Part shown: in pieces, positions 1 through 8,831 of the stretch | Layout: the number at the start of each line of letters is the position of its first letter | Numbering within the stretch: the first letter of the stretch is position 1 | Assembly: GCA_002420145.1 (NCBI GenBank) | Contig: DIHL01000061.1 | Coordinates: forward strand, 1 to 64,000 | From: Bacteroidetes bacterium UBA5697 | GTDB taxonomy: Bacteria; Bacteroidota; Bacteroidia; B-17B0; Aurantibacillaceae | Direction: 5' to 3' | Length of the DNA stretch: 64,000 nt | Translations under genes and position numbers: made by a program | The notes under the pieces: model-generated | Databases searched by the model: none | What the model was told of the DNA's origin: nothing | Seen by the model: the letters and a program-made list of their open reading frames with translations, nothing else

Positions 1-1
1 T

Positions 2-127
2 AATAAAGATTTAAGGAATAATTTAGTTAAATTAGGAAGAGAGAACGTAAAGAAATTTACTTGGCGTAATACTGCGTTAAATACATTGAATGTTTATCAA
101 AAAGTTATAGACGAAAAAAATAATTAG
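2..127 (+). CDS. Glycosyltransferase family 4, C-terminal fragment (cut by window start)
   Basis: The first codons of the window form an open frame that ends at TAG 125-127 and has no start inside the window. The 41 visible residues (beginning NKDLRNNLVKLGRENV, then a FTW..TAL..L..YQKVI pattern) look like the C-terminal helix of GT-B, family 4 glycosyltransferases, where a conserved Phe-Ser/Thr-Trp segment precedes the last helix. The gene lies 21 bases before the next glycosyltransferase and is probably in the same operon. Sugar specificity cannot be read from this piece, and the family call is inferred from this short tail alone. Confidence 0.6.
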   Translation, partial: NKDLRNNLVKLGRENVKKFTWRNTALNTLNVYQKVIDEKNN

Positions 128-148
128 TACAATTAAAAATTATTACAA

Positions 149-910
149 ATGTTAAAGTTATCGATTATAACAATAAATTTTAATGATGCTTCAGGTCTCC
201 AAAAGACAATTGAAAGTGTTGTTAATCAGGATTTCGATAATTTCGAATATATTGTAATAGATGGAGGATCTTCTGATAACAGCAAATCAATTATAGAAAA
301 ATATCAATCTAAAATAGCTTACTGGGTTTCTGAAAAAGATAATGGAATCTATAATGCTCAAAATAAAGGAATTTTAAAATCAAAAGGCGAGTATTGTTTG
401 TTTTTAAATAGTGGAGATTATTTATGTAATTCTGATGTTTTAAAAAAAGTATTTAATAAAGAATCTATTGCAGATATTATCTATGGCAACATGCAAATAG
501 ATTATGGTAATGGTAAAATAGAATTTGGTAAAATGCCTTCTAAATTAACATTTAAGCAAATGTATTTAGATACATTATGGCATCCTGTTTCTTTTATAAA
601 AAGGAGTTTGTTTCAAACGTATGGTTTGTATAATGAAAAATACAAAATGGTTGCTGATTATGATTTCTTTTTTAATGTTATTGTTATGAAATCTGTTTCT
701 ACACAATATGTTGATATGGATATTTCTGTATTTAATATGGAGGGAGTTAGTTCTCTGGCAACCAATAAAGAAAATGAACAACTAGAACGAAAAATGGTTA
801 TGCAAAGTTATTTACCTCCTTTAGTTATTGAATATGCGGAAGAGTTAAAGCTAATTGTACCACCAAAAAAAACAGTTTTACAACGTTTAATCAATAAATT
901 AAAAGGATGA
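149..910 (+). CDS. Glycosyltransferase family 2 (WcaA-like)
   Basis: This 253-residue protein has the GT-A fold signature of family 2: an N-terminal beta strand (LSIITINFN), the nucleotide-binding VIDGGSSDNS at about 36-45, and FLNSGD at 85-90 in place of the usual DxD metal site. Members of this subgroup transfer a sugar from an NDP-sugar to a growing lipid-linked glycan at the inner face of the cytoplasmic membrane. No membrane segment is visible. The stop overlaps the next start by four bases (ATGA), so translation is probably coupled. Donor and acceptor sugars are unknown. Confidence 0.85.
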   Translation: MLKLSIITINFNDASGLQKTIESVVNQDFDNFEYIVIDGGSSDNSKSIIEKYQSKIAYWVSEKDNGIYNAQNKGILKSKGEYCLFLNSGDYLCNSDVLKKVFNKESIADIIYGNMQIDYGNGKIEFGKMPSKLTFKQMYLDTLWHPVSFIKRSLFQTYGLYNEKYKMVADYDFFFNVIVMKSVSTQYVDMDISVFNMEGVSSLATNKENEQLERKMVMQSYLPPLVIEYAEELKLIVPPKKTVLQRLINKLKG

Positions 911-1923
911 TTAATCGAATAGAACCATTAGTATCCATCATTATACCTTGTTATAATTATGCTCATTTCTTGTCGGAGTGTTTCGAAAATCTTAAAAATC
1001 AATCGTATACTAATTGGGAATGTTTAATAGTAGATAATAACTCTACCGATAATTCAAAAGACGTTATTCATTCATTTGCAGCATTAGACAATAGAATAAA
1101 ATATTTATATCAGCCAATCAAGGGACCTTCTGCTGCCAGAAACATTGGAATTAAAGAGGCAAAAGGTGAGTATATTCAGTTTTTAGATGCTGATGATTTA
1201 TTGCAAGTGAATAAATTAAAGAATGGTATTTCTATTTTTAATAATAAACCTGATGCCGATATAGTTTATTCAGATATGAGGTATTTTGCTCATGGCAATA
1301 AAAATGAGTTGTTTTATGCCATGCAGCTAAATAAAATTCATGATAAACCATGGATGTGTTATGCACAAGGTCAAAAAAAGGAGATGTTGCCAGATTTATT
1401 AAAAGCTAATATTATGGTAATTAGTTCTCCTCTCATCAAAAAAAGCTCTTTGGATGAGATAGGTTATTTTGATGAGACTTTAGCTTATAATGAAGATTGG
1501 GAGCTTTGGTTAAGATTTGCTTTCGCGGATAAAAAATTCATATTGGATAAAGAAAAAGACAGTATGACATTAATCCGAGTTCATAAAACAAGTCATAGCA
1601 GTAATAATGCTTTTAAAATGTTTTTGGCAGGATTAAGAATAGGATACAGATATGAGAATTTAATAGATGATTCTTCTTTAAAAAATAAGTTTAAGAAAAA
1701 AACAGCCTATGCTATATACTCCTTAGATAAAATTATTTTTGAAAAGCGAGAAGATATAGATTTTTTGAAAGAGTCTTTAGAGTTATTAGTTAAGGTTTTA
1801 CCTGATAAAAAATATTTATCTTGGTTAAATATTATAGAGCAAGGCAATACATCAGCATTAATCAATTCTATTAGATATAATTATTTGATTAGCTATTTGA
1901 AATTTACTATTAAAAATGTCTAA
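907..1923 (+). CDS. Glycosyltransferase family 2
   Basis: This is a 338-residue family 2 glycosyltransferase. VSIIIPCYNYA at the N-terminus, VDNNSTDNS at 42-50 and the metal-binding DADD at 94-97 are all present. An acidic ED-W motif (NEDWELWLRF, around residue 200) marks the likely catalytic base region of the family. The C-terminal third is Lys-rich and predicted helical, probably for membrane or partner contact. It overlaps the previous gene by four bases and the next by eight. It very likely adds one residue of the repeat unit built by this operon; which sugar cannot be told. Confidence 0.88.
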   Translation: MINRIEPLVSIIIPCYNYAHFLSECFENLKNQSYTNWECLIVDNNSTDNSKDVIHSFAALDNRIKYLYQPIKGPSAARNIGIKEAKGEYIQFLDADDLLQVNKLKNGISIFNNKPDADIVYSDMRYFAHGNKNELFYAMQLNKIHDKPWMCYAQGQKKEMLPDLLKANIMVISSPLIKKSSLDEIGYFDETLAYNEDWELWLRFAFADKKFILDKEKDSMTLIRVHKTSHSSNNAFKMFLAGLRIGYRYENLIDDSSLKNKFKKKTAYAIYSLDKIIFEKREDIDFLKESLELLVKVLPDKKYLSWLNIIEQGNTSALINSIRYNYLISYLKFTIKNV

Positions 1924-2863
1924 GGTTACAGTATCGATATGCATACCGACTTATAATCAGGTTGAATACTTAAAAAAATGTATTCAATCCATTCTTGTTC
2001 AAGAGTATTTAGAGTATGAGATTTTGATATCAGACGATTCTACAAATGACCTTGTTAAATCTTATATAGACTCACTTGGCTTAAATGAAAAGATAAGATA
2101 CTATAGAAATTCTCCTTCGCTAGGAACTCCCGAAAACTGGAATCATTCTATTTCTAAGGCTCAAGGTAAATATATTAAAGTCCTTCATCACGATGATTTT
2201 TTTACTGAAACCAATAGTTTAGCTCAGTTTGTTTCCTTATTAGAGAATAATCCAAACGCAGACTTTGGATTTTCGGCTACCTTAGTTTGTAATATAAAGA
2301 CCAATAAAAACTCAATACACACTTGTTCTCCAAATCAATTAGCTAAACTTAAAAACGAATATCATTATTTGTTTTTTAAAAATTTAATTGGAGCTCCAAG
2401 TGCCACCATTTATAGAAAAGAAATGGCAGTGAAGTTTGATAATAGATTTAAATGGTTAGTTGATATTGATTTTTATATATCGGCTTTAACAAAGAACAAT
2501 AGTGTTCAATATATTGATAAGCCTCTTATTTGTACCATTCACGGAATGGAAACTCAAGTGACACAGCAAATAGAGTACGATAGGCAAATACAAATTAAAG
2601 AACATGTATTGTTGTTTTCTAAAATTGTTAATCAAATTAAATATCAGAAGAATTATTTTGCTTTTTTTGATGAATTATTTTTGAGATATGATGTGAATTC
2701 TATGGAGGATTTAAAACAAATTTGTGAAGTGCCGGATAATTTAAAAGACTTTTTGAACCAAGTGTTTCAGAATTTACATAAATTTAAAACATTGAAACGT
2801 ATTAAATACAGGTTGCTTAATAGTAAGTATAATAGACGTTATTTTAAAATAGAAAAATACTAA
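1916..2863 (+). CDS. Glycosyltransferase family 2
   Basis: This 315-residue protein starts with VSICIPTYNQ, carries ISDDSTND near residue 38, and has HHDD at 91-94 where most relatives have DxDD. The HHDD form is common in one branch of family 2. WLVDIDFYI around residue 180 matches the acceptor-side segment of the fold. It overlaps the preceding gene by eight bases and ends two bases before the fucosyltransferase-like gene, so the set is clearly one transcription unit. Function beyond sugar transfer in surface glycan synthesis is not readable. Confidence 0.86.
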   Translation: MSKVTVSICIPTYNQVEYLKKCIQSILVQEYLEYEILISDDSTNDLVKSYIDSLGLNEKIRYYRNSPSLGTPENWNHSISKAQGKYIKVLHHDDFFTETNSLAQFVSLLENNPNADFGFSATLVCNIKTNKNSIHTCSPNQLAKLKNEYHYLFFKNLIGAPSATIYRKEMAVKFDNRFKWLVDIDFYISALTKNNSVQYIDKPLICTIHGMETQVTQQIEYDRQIQIKEHVLLFSKIVNQIKYQKNYFAFFDELFLRYDVNSMEDLKQICEVPDNLKDFLNQVFQNLHKFKTLKRIKYRLLNSKYNRRYFKIEKY

Positions 2864-2865
2864 TT

Positions 2866-3747
2866 GTGATAGTTGTTAAATTAATGGGTGGTTTGGGTAA
2901 CCAATTGTTTCAGTATGCAACTGGAAGGGCCTTGGCATTGAAACATAATACCGAACTAAAATTAGATTTAAGTCTTTTAAATGCAGATCCAAAAAATGTT
3001 TATACAAAAAGAGAATTAGAATTACATGTATTTAATATAAAATCTGCAATTGCATCTGATAATGAATTAGAAGTGTTTTATAAACGAAGCTTTTTTCAAA
3101 AGGCCGTAACTAAGTTGTTCCCATCTTTTCCTTCAAAGTATTTTATTGGAAATCAAAAAGGCTTTGAATATGATGAAGCTTTTGAGTCATATCCCAATAA
3201 CTCATACCTAAATGGCTATTGGCAATCCGAAAAATATTTTAATTCTATTCGTGAGATTTTATTGAAGGAGTTAGTGATTAAAAAAGATATGTCTGAACAA
3301 TGTAAATTAACAAAGGAATTAATATTAAATTCTAATTCAGTTAGTTTGCATATAAGAAGAGGCGATTATGTGTCTAATAAAAATGCTACTGTGTCTCATG
3401 GAATCTTAAATTTAGAGTATTATGATAAAGCAATGGCTCATCTTAATGGATTATATAAAGGTTTAAAAGTTTTTATTTTTTCGGATGATATGGATTGGGT
3501 GAAAGCTAATTTAAAGTTGACCAATGAATGTGTTTATGTTGATTTTAATACGGGAGAGAATAGCGTGTTTGATATATATTTGATGAGTCAATGCAAACAC
3601 AATATCATTGCTAATAGTAGTTTTAGTTGGTGGGGAGCTTGGTTAAATCAAAATCCACAGAAAGCTGTCATTGCACCCGAAAAATGGTTCGCCGATAAAA
3701 ATTTAAATACAAAAGATTTAATACCGAATTCATGGCTAAAGATGTAA
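2866..3747 (+). CDS. Alpha-1,2-fucosyltransferase-like protein (GT11)
   Basis: This 293-residue protein starts at GTG. It has the three marks of family 11: GGLGNQLFQYA at 8-18, the donor-binding HIRRGDYV at 162-169, and a C-terminal NSSFSWWGAWL block around 250-260. Family members move L-fucose from GDP-fucose to the 2-OH of a galactose or related residue. The size and motif order match bacterial enzymes such as those of O-antigen loci. It overlaps the next glycosyltransferase gene by 16 bases. GDP-fucose synthesis genes (gmd, fcl) are not in the window, so the donor must come from elsewhere. GT11 also contains other specificities, so strict fucose use is inferred. Confidence 0.88.
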   Translation: MIVVKLMGGLGNQLFQYATGRALALKHNTELKLDLSLLNADPKNVYTKRELELHVFNIKSAIASDNELEVFYKRSFFQKAVTKLFPSFPSKYFIGNQKGFEYDEAFESYPNNSYLNGYWQSEKYFNSIREILLKELVIKKDMSEQCKLTKELILNSNSVSLHIRRGDYVSNKNATVSHGILNLEYYDKAMAHLNGLYKGLKVFIFSDDMDWVKANLKLTNECVYVDFNTGENSVFDIYLMSQCKHNIIANSSFSWWGAWLNQNPQKAVIAPEKWFADKNLNTKDLIPNSWLKM

Positions 3748-4769
3748 ATCCTTTGATATCGGTTTTAATGCCAGTATATAATGGTCAGCAATATCTTGCG
3801 GAGGCTATTGAAAGTATTTTAAATCAAACCTATAAGCATTTTGAGTTATTATTGTTAGATGATGGTTCTTCAGATAACAGTGCTCAAATTATTAAAGAAT
3901 TTAAGGATTCACGAATTGTTTATGTGAAAAATGAGACCAATAAAGGATTAATTTTTACTTTAAATCGAGGAATAGGCTTAGCAAAAGGAACATATATTGC
4001 CCGAATGGATGCAGACGATGTTTCGGTAGCTAACAGATTTGAAAAACAAATTTCGGAATTTGAAAAAGATGAAAAGTTAGTTGTTTGTGGTTCTTTTATT
4101 AAAACATTTGGCAATGGTTCGGAGGAGTATATTAGTCATATTCCAGTGACTAATGCTCAAATTTTATCATCTATATTTTTTGCCTGTCCTTTTGCGCATC
4201 CAAGTGTAATGATAAAGAAAGACTCTTTGCTTCAGTTAAATGAGTTTTATAGAGAAGATTATAAACATTCAGAAGATTATGATTTATGGAGTAGATTAGT
4301 GTTTATAGGAAATAGTAAAAATATCCCTGAGTTTTTATTGAATTATAGAATTCATGATAAGCAAGTATCAACCGTATTTGAAGATCATAAATATCAAAGC
4401 GTTTCAAAAATTCAAATCAATTTGTTATCTCAATTCAATATTATACCTACAGCCTCTGAGTCTAAATTTTTATTGAATTTGTTTAAGGGTATAAGTAAAC
4501 AAGATGAAAATTATTTAAATTCAGGAGTAACATTTTTAGATAAATTACACCATCAATTTGCTATTAAATATCCCAAATATATAGAAGAACATTCTAAGGT
4601 ATTAGTGTCTAGATGGGTAAAAATATGTGGTAATTCAGGTATGGGCTTATTGAATATAAAATTAGCCTTCAAATTGCCATTTTTTAAAGTAAAATATCTT
4701 AAATTTAAGGACTTTATAAAGCTTTTGTATAAAACCTTAACAAAGTACAGTCAACTAGATAAAAATTAA
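3732..4769 (+). CDS. Glycosyltransferase family 2
   Basis: The 345 residues open with LISVLMPVYNGQQYL, followed by LLDDGSSDNS near 41-50 and the metal site MDADD at 92-96. HSEDYDLWSRL (around residue 178) is the usual ED-x-DLW catalytic block. The start lies 16 bases inside the fucosyltransferase gene, which supports translational coupling. Like its neighbours it should act at the cytoplasmic membrane face in building the glycan repeat. Substrates are unknown. Confidence 0.88.
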   Translation: MAKDVNPLISVLMPVYNGQQYLAEAIESILNQTYKHFELLLLDDGSSDNSAQIIKEFKDSRIVYVKNETNKGLIFTLNRGIGLAKGTYIARMDADDVSVANRFEKQISEFEKDEKLVVCGSFIKTFGNGSEEYISHIPVTNAQILSSIFFACPFAHPSVMIKKDSLLQLNEFYREDYKHSEDYDLWSRLVFIGNSKNIPEFLLNYRIHDKQVSTVFEDHKYQSVSKIQINLLSQFNIIPTASESKFLLNLFKGISKQDENYLNSGVTFLDKLHHQFAIKYPKYIEEHSKVLVSRWVKICGNSGMGLLNIKLAFKLPFFKVKYLKFKDFIKLLYKTLTKYSQLDKN

Positions 4770-4774
4770 ACTAA

Positions 4775-5815
4775 ATGGGTAAGAAATTATTGTTAATAGG
4801 AAATCACTCTATCCACGTCAATAATTATTATCATTTGGTAAAGCCTTATTTTGACGAAGTATTATTAATTACCAATAAATCCAATGAGAAATCTCCTATA
4901 GAGCCAGTTGAGTTTGTTGATTTTTCTTATAAAAAACTAGGTAATTTTTATCAAACGATAAAAAAAATACGATCTGTGTTTCATGAGTTTAAGCCAGATG
5001 TCGTTCATGTGCATCAAGTTAATTCGGTCGCCTTATTTTCAATACTAGCCTTAAAATCATTTAAAGTTCCAATTGTTTTAACAGCTTGGGGCAGTGATAT
5101 TTTACTATGTCCTAAAAAGAGTTTCATCCTAAGACAAATTGTAAAATATTGTTTAAAAAATGCAGATGTTGTTACAGCAGATGCGGAGTATTTAGGACAG
5201 GAAGTTTTGAAGTATATGCCAAGTAAAAAAAGCAAAGTGGTGATTGCTAACTTTGGAATGGAACTGCATGATGAATTATTTGTAGAAAAGGAAAACATTA
5301 TATATAGTAATAGATTGCACAAGCCATTATATAATATTGATGAAATAATACGTGCATTTAAAAAATTAGAAGATACTGGTAGAAATACCTATCGATTGGT
5401 AATTGCAGCTACCGGTGAGGAAACAGAAAATTTAAAAAAACTAGTTACTGATTTAAAATTAGATGATAAGGTAACATTTGTTGGCTGGCTATCTCTTGCC
5501 GAAAATTTAAAATGGTATGCCAAATCAAAATTTTATGTTTCAATTCCTGATAGTGATGCAACTTCAATAAGTTTGTTAGAGGCAATGTACTATGGTTGTT
5601 ATCCTATTGTTTCTTCATTACCAGCAAAAAGAGAGTGGATTAGTGATAGAGTCAATGGTGCTTATTATAAATCAGATTTTAATTTTATTTTGGATAAAGA
5701 CCAAAAGGTTTTAGATCGAGTGGCAGAGATTAATAAAAGTGTTATTCTAAAAAAAGGAACTGTAGAAGTTGCTTATAATAAGTTTACTAATATTTATAAG
5801 GAACTTGGTGTTTAA
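4775..5815 (+). CDS. Glycosyltransferase family 4 (GT-B)
   Basis: This 346-residue GT-B enzyme has an N-terminal acceptor domain with PDVVHVHQVNS near 73 and TAWGSDILL near 104. Its C-terminal donor domain has VTFVGWL near 228, then the glutamate-containing SISLLEAMYYGCYPIVS near 265, which holds the E-x7-E type donor site in altered form. A five-base gap separates it from the upstream gene and its stop overlaps the next start by one base. It probably adds a sugar to the same lipid-linked glycan; the donor is not identifiable. Confidence 0.84.
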   Translation: MGKKLLLIGNHSIHVNNYYHLVKPYFDEVLLITNKSNEKSPIEPVEFVDFSYKKLGNFYQTIKKIRSVFHEFKPDVVHVHQVNSVALFSILALKSFKVPIVLTAWGSDILLCPKKSFILRQIVKYCLKNADVVTADAEYLGQEVLKYMPSKKSKVVIANFGMELHDELFVEKENIIYSNRLHKPLYNIDEIIRAFKKLEDTGRNTYRLVIAATGEETENLKKLVTDLKLDDKVTFVGWLSLAENLKWYAKSKFYVSIPDSDATSISLLEAMYYGCYPIVSSLPAKREWISDRVNGAYYKSDFNFILDKDQKVLDRVAEINKSVILKKGTVEVAYNKFTNIYKELGV

Positions 5816-6915
5816 TGATTAAGGTTTGTCACATATCTACTGTTCATCCTGATAATGATGATAGAATATTTTATAAAGAATGTGTTTCTTTATCAGAGGC
5901 AGGTTATGAAGTCTATTATTTAGTTCCTTCAGATAATGAACGTGTTGAGAATGGAGTTAAAATTGTTCCTTTAAAAAAGGCCAGTTCTCGATTAACTCGT
6001 GTGTTTGTTCTTTCGTGGATTGCATTTTTTAAAGCTTTAAAAATTAATGCAAAGGTTTATCACTTTCATGATCCCGAATTAATGTTTATTGGTGTTTGGT
6101 TGAAGTTGTTTGGTAAGAAAGTAATTTATGATGTTCATGAAGATTTACCTAAGCAAGTACTTTATAAACCTTGGATAAAATTTCAGGTAGTACGAAAAAT
6201 ATTTTCAGTAATAATTTTTTTATGTGAAAAATTTTGTTGTTTGTTTTTTGACGCCATTGTTCCTGCGACCCCAGATATAGCTTCTAAATTTAATCCTAAA
6301 AAAACAATTGTTATCCGCAATTTAGCTATCATTAAATTAATTGATAGTATGCCTGTTTATAAAAATGATTCTGATACTTTTAAATTAGTATACGTTGGAG
6401 GTTTATCTGAAATTAGAGGTATTAAGGAAGTGATTAATGCTCTGGAGATTATTAACGATTCTAGTATTGAGTTTTGGTTATTAGGTGATTGGTCTAGTGA
6501 AACATATAAAGCTGAATGTGAATCTTTAAAAGGGTACAAGTATGTTACATACTTTGGACAATTTAAATTAGAAGATGTTTATCCATATATAAAGCGAGCA
6601 GATGTTGGTATCGCATTATTATATCCTACTAAAAATCATGTGACTAGTTTGCCAGTAAAAGCTTTTGAATACATGGCATGTCGTAAAGCTATGATTATGT
6701 CAGATTTTGAATATTGGAAGAAGATATTTAATCATGCGGCCATTTTTGCTAACCCTATGAATGCAGAGGAAATTGCTAATAGCATTAAAAAACTTAAATT
6801 AGATAGTGGTTTAAGAGATAGTATGGGAATAACAGGAAAGCAATTAATAGATCAAGAGTTTTCTTGGGAAGCAGAAAGTAAGTTGTTAGTTAAACACTAT
6901 CAGAAATTAGTGTAA
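5815..6915 (+). CDS. Glycosyltransferase family 4 (GT-B)
   Basis: This 366-residue protein shows HISTVHPDNDDRIFYKE at the N-terminus and FHDPELM then YDVHEDLP around 80-110. These belong to a well-populated GT4 subgroup found in bacterial capsule loci. LVYVGGLSEIRG near 195 begins the nucleotide-sugar domain and LPVKAFEYMACRKAMI near 280 is the donor-binding helix. Its start overlaps the previous stop by one base. It is the last glycosyltransferase before the acyltransferase pair. Specificity is unknown. Confidence 0.86.
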   Translation: MIKVCHISTVHPDNDDRIFYKECVSLSEAGYEVYYLVPSDNERVENGVKIVPLKKASSRLTRVFVLSWIAFFKALKINAKVYHFHDPELMFIGVWLKLFGKKVIYDVHEDLPKQVLYKPWIKFQVVRKIFSVIIFLCEKFCCLFFDAIVPATPDIASKFNPKKTIVIRNLAIIKLIDSMPVYKNDSDTFKLVYVGGLSEIRGIKEVINALEIINDSSIEFWLLGDWSSETYKAECESLKGYKYVTYFGQFKLEDVYPYIKRADVGIALLYPTKNHVTSLPVKAFEYMACRKAMIMSDFEYWKKIFNHAAIFANPMNAEEIANSIKKLKLDSGLRDSMGITGKQLIDQEFSWEAESKLLVKHYQKLV

Positions 6916-6934
6916 GAAATTTAAATAAATTAAA

Positions 6935-7897
6935 GTGATTTTAAAACCTATAAATAATCTTGACTTGTTTTTTGAAAAAGCAGAATCGCATATTGGTGTT
7001 TTTGCAAGTAAAAAATGGTTGAGTATTTATGGAGATTCTCTAAATATTATTGGAATATATAAAGACGAGCATCAATTAATTGGAGGCTTTTATTTTTTAG
7101 ATACAAAAAAGTATGGCTTTAAGTTTATTAAACTTCCTCCATACACACCTAATTGTGGCTTGTTTTATGTTTCTGACAGTAAGAATACTTCTTCCATTAA
7201 TAATTTCTCTAAAGAGGTGATGAGTGAGATTTGTACTTTTTTCACTAATCAAAAAAGTGCTTTAACGATTATTGCTTTTCCGTCACAAATTATCGATTTA
7301 CAATCTTTTATCTGGAGTGGCTACAAGGTTATTCCAAATTATACGTATCGTATCAATCTTCAACAATCCATAGAGACTATTAAATCTAATTTTGATTCAA
7401 AAAACAGAAATGCGATTAATAAAGCTATTAAAGAAGGTGTTATTGTTGAAGATAGTACAATTTCTAAAAAAGAAGAGTTTGATTATTTTAAAACCACATT
7501 AAGCGCAACCGGTGCTAATATTTACGAGCCGATTCTAGAAAATATATTTTTGAAATTTTCAGATTCATCTAATTCTTTTTGTTTGACCGCTAAAAAAGAC
7601 AATGTTTTATTAGGGATGGTTTTTTGTGTTTTCGATCAACATAACTGTTACTATATGTTAGGTGGCGTTGATAAAAAATCAGGTATACAAGGAGTTAATA
7701 ATTTATTAGTTCAAAAATGTATCGAAAAATCTAAAGATTTAGGCTGTACTACTTTTGATTTTGAAGGCTCTATGTTAAAGGGCGTTGAGAAATTCTTTAG
7801 AAGTTTTGGACCAGAATTATTTCCTTATTTTACTGTAAATAAAGCAATTTTACCTTTAGAGATGTTATTGAAATTTAAAAAAAGAGAGCTTTTTTAA
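6935..7897 (+). CDS. FemAB/GNAT-like acyltransferase (BioF2/CelD type), copy 1
   Basis: This 320-residue protein has the layout of the FemAB-like GNAT family: an N-terminal half ending in PPYTPNCGLF, a basic segment (SKNRNAINKAIKEG, about 150), and a C-terminal acceptor block with MLGGVDKKSGIQGVNNLL then FDFEGSMLKGVEKFFRSFG. Such proteins transfer acyl or aminoacyl groups to amino sugars or peptides and are common in exopolysaccharide clusters. The start is GTG. The next gene follows with no gap and is a paralogue. With the deacetylase downstream, a role in modifying a free amino group on the glycan is plausible but inferred. Confidence 0.72.
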   Translation: MILKPINNLDLFFEKAESHIGVFASKKWLSIYGDSLNIIGIYKDEHQLIGGFYFLDTKKYGFKFIKLPPYTPNCGLFYVSDSKNTSSINNFSKEVMSEICTFFTNQKSALTIIAFPSQIIDLQSFIWSGYKVIPNYTYRINLQQSIETIKSNFDSKNRNAINKAIKEGVIVEDSTISKKEEFDYFKTTLSATGANIYEPILENIFLKFSDSSNSFCLTAKKDNVLLGMVFCVFDQHNCYYMLGGVDKKSGIQGVNNLLVQKCIEKSKDLGCTTFDFEGSMLKGVEKFFRSFGPELFPYFTVNKAILPLEMLLKFKKRELF

Positions 7898-8800
7898 ATG
7901 ACTATTACTCGCATTAACCATCAGGATATTGATTTTAAAGAGTGGGATCAAACGATTCTGTCTTCAGCTACTCCTTTAGTTTTTGCTCAATCCTTTTATT
8001 TAAATGCAACATGTCCTCAATGGGATGCTTTAATTATTGGAGACTATGAAAGTGTATTGCCATTAACTCATAAAACTAAATTTGGGTTTACTTATTTGCC
8101 CCAACCACCTTTTACATCGCAGTTAGGCGTGTTTGGAAAAGTGAATTTAGAAATTGAGCAGTTGTTTTTTAAGTATATAACTCAACATTATAAGCTAATT
8201 GATATAGAATTAAATATATCGAATAAGATATCTTCTGAATTCATTACTCCCAAAAACACTTATATTTTAAATTATCAAACCGAATATAAGTTTAATCAAA
8301 ACACGAAACGAAACATTAATAAGGCGATTGATAATGGTTTTGTTGTTGAACGAGTAGAAGATAAGGATGTTCTAGCATTATCTCAAAAATATCTTAACCC
8401 CTTTCTCGAAAGAGAAGTCAATCTAACTAAGGCGACAGTTGCTTTATTAGATGATTTATTAAAAAATAGTATAGAAAGTAAAACACTCTATACATTTAAA
8501 GTGCTTGATAAAGATCAAACCATTAAAGCCTTAGGTCATTTTATTTGTAATGGCAAACATGCTTTGTATTTAAAAGGAACTAATTTCGACAAGGCTGATA
8601 ATTCAGGCAGTATGCATTTACTAATGCAATACGCTATTGAATTTTTCGCTAATAAATGCACATTTTTTGATTTTGGAGGCGGCTCTAAACAAGGTTTGGC
8701 CAACTTTTATATGGGATTTGGCGGTCAAGTATCCACTTATAGCTTTTTGCAAGTTAATAGACTCCCGCAGTTAATTAAATTTATTAAAAACAAAAAATAA
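7898..8800 (+). CDS. FemAB/GNAT-like acyltransferase (BioF2/CelD type), copy 2
   Basis: At 300 residues this is a second member of the same family, directly abutting copy 1. It shares the PPFTSQLGVF block, the NTKRNINKAIDNG basic segment and the C-terminal FFDFGGGSKQGLANFYMGFG motif, the counterpart of FDFEGSMLKGVEKFFRSFG in copy 1. The two are divergent, so they probably use different acceptors or acyl donors, or work as a heteromer. No signal peptide or membrane segment is visible, so it should act in the cytoplasm. Function is inferred from family and neighbourhood only. Confidence 0.68.
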   Translation: MTITRINHQDIDFKEWDQTILSSATPLVFAQSFYLNATCPQWDALIIGDYESVLPLTHKTKFGFTYLPQPPFTSQLGVFGKVNLEIEQLFFKYITQHYKLIDIELNISNKISSEFITPKNTYILNYQTEYKFNQNTKRNINKAIDNGFVVERVEDKDVLALSQKYLNPFLEREVNLTKATVALLDDLLKNSIESKTLYTFKVLDKDQTIKALGHFICNGKHALYLKGTNFDKADNSGSMHLLMQYAIEFFANKCTFFDFGGGSKQGLANFYMGFGGQVSTYSFLQVNRLPQLIKFIKNKK

Positions 8801-8831
8801 ACACCCTCTTTTTGTTATTTTAGTCTTCTGT

